Shown: in pieces, positions 63,588 to 64,000 of the stretch
How the letters are laid out: each line of letters opens with the position of its first letter
Position numbering within the stretch: the stretch's first letter is position 1
Origin: Bacillus sp. EB106-08-02-XG196
Lineage (GTDB): Bacteria > Bacillota > Bacilli > Bacillales > Cytobacillaceae
Reading direction: 5' to 3'
DNA: 64,000 nt
Assembly: GCF_013396335.1 (NCBI RefSeq)
Contig: NZ_JABWSY010000005.1
Span: forward strand, 62,001-126,000
Position numbers and translations under genes: made by a program
Notes under the pieces: model-generated
The model's input: the letters and a program-made list of their open reading frames with translations, nothing else
Databases searched by the model: none
What the model was told of the DNA's origin: nothing

Positions 63588-63632
63588 TGAAAACGCTGCC
63601 TAAGTTGAAATTTTCAACAGGTAAAGTATGCT
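63588..63632 (+). promoter_or_regulatory. Candidate cre and promoter of pta
   Basis: TGAAAACGCTGCCT (63588-63601) resembles a CcpA cre, as known upstream of pta in Bacillus subtilis. TTGAAA (63605-63610) and TATGCT (63627-63632), 16 bases apart, could be the -35 and -10; GTTGAAATTTTCAAC (63604-63618) is also a dyad. Motif matches are partial. Confidence 0.42.
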
Positions 63633-63665
63633 AAAAGTAGTAGATGTATTTAGGGAGGATTTAAT

Positions 63666-64000
63666 GTGGCAGATTTATTTGAAGGTTTAAAACAAAAATT
63701 ATCAGGCCGTGATATGAGAATCGTTTTTCCTGAAGGCTTGGATGAGCGAATTGTCAGAGCAGCCAGCAGACTTGCGGAGGAAAAGCGACTAACTCCTATT
63801 TTGGTTGGAAATATCGAACAGGTTCAGGCTAAGGCCAAGGAGCTTGGTGTTTCCTTAGAGGCAGCGGAAATTTATGACCCAGCAAGTTATGCAGCCATGG
63901 ACGAGCTTGTGGCAGCGTTTGTGGAGCGCCGTAAAGGAAAAGCAACGGAAGAAGATGCGCGTAAGATTTTATTAGATGAAAATTACTTCGGCACCATGTT
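63666..64000 (+). CDS. pta: Phosphate acetyltransferase (3' end cut off)
   Basis: First 111 codons; the window ends inside the gene. GTG start with GGGAGGA upstream. ADLFEGLKQKLSGRD, IVFPEGLDERIVRAASRL, PILVGN, VERRKGKATEEDARKILLDE and NYFGTM follow Bacillus Pta closely. Makes acetyl-phosphate from acetyl-CoA in overflow metabolism. Confidence 0.95.
   Translation, partial: MADLFEGLKQKLSGRDMRIVFPEGLDERIVRAASRLAEEKRLTPILVGNIEQVQAKAKELGVSLEAAEIYDPASYAAMDELVAAFVERRKGKATEEDARKILLDENYFGTM

Overview
The window reads as a stretch of chromosome from an aerobic-to-facultative, spore-forming member of the Bacillaceae. Evidence for this: low-GC codon use, strong AGGAGG-type ribosome sites with frequent GTG/TTG starts, spore genes (gerQ, a gamma-SASP-like gene), bacillithiol synthesis (bshB2/yojF), a Bacillus-type Spo0J parS site, and the block ywdI-ywdK-gerQ-hemQ-pta that matches the Bacillus subtilis gene order. 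A clade II nitrous-oxide reductase cluster beside a selenocysteine formate dehydrogenase would fit a Neobacillus-like denitrifier; the genus is inference.

Layout. 1-8.1 kb: end of an opp peptide-import operon (oppD partial, oppF), threonine dehydratase, and two convergent secreted metallopeptidases that share a C-terminal domain (one InhA/M6, one with a different HExxH...WLNEG active site). 8.5-11.2 kb: a small unknown gene, then an apparently complete actin-type partition cassette: an array of about 15 TGTWWACA octamers, a ParM/StbA actin-like ATPase and a ParR-like ribbon-helix-helix protein. 11.2-18 kb: NiCoT/UreH-like metal permease, dicarboxylate/amino acid symporter, NADP-type glutamate dehydrogenase with a decayed gltC-like regulator beside it, peptidase T, a 26-copy 20-bp tandem repeat, and a NERD-domain protein. 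18-26.5 kb: TetR-controlled ABC-2 exporter operon, ASCH protein, heterodimeric ABC exporter, NiaP-like MFS carrier. 26.8-31.4 kb: complete livJHMGF branched-chain amino acid importer. 31.5-38.4 kb: B12-type radical SAM protein and assorted small or housekeeping genes.

38.5-46.2 kb: nos cluster on the minus strand (nosC cytochrome, nosZ, NosB-like membrane protein, nosD, nosY, nosF and a lipoprotein fusion), divergent from a Crp/Fnr regulator, with near-perfect TGTGA-N6-TCACA sites between them. 46.3-48.5 kb: bshB2, yojF, pdxK. 48.9-61.1 kb: one long plus-strand block for respiratory formate oxidation: fdhD, fdnG (in-frame UGA read as selenocysteine with an E. coli-like SECIS hairpin), fdnH, fdnI, fdhE, then molybdenum cofactor genes mobA, moeA, a moeA-PBP fusion, moaE, moaD, moeB. 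Formate would supply electrons to the quinone pool and N2O reduction can draw on them under low oxygen; Fnr-like sites occur upstream of both clusters. 61.1-64 kb: parS and the ywdI-ywdK-gerQ-hemQ-pta block, with pta cut by the window end.

Several repeat families run through the intergenic spaces: a 20-bp unit family (one large array, one degenerate array, one single copy), a ~180-bp element with terminal inverted repeats (two copies in opposite orientation), and a hairpin element ending in GAGCTAGACAA (four copies). No rRNA, tRNA, insertion sequence, prophage or CRISPR array was seen.
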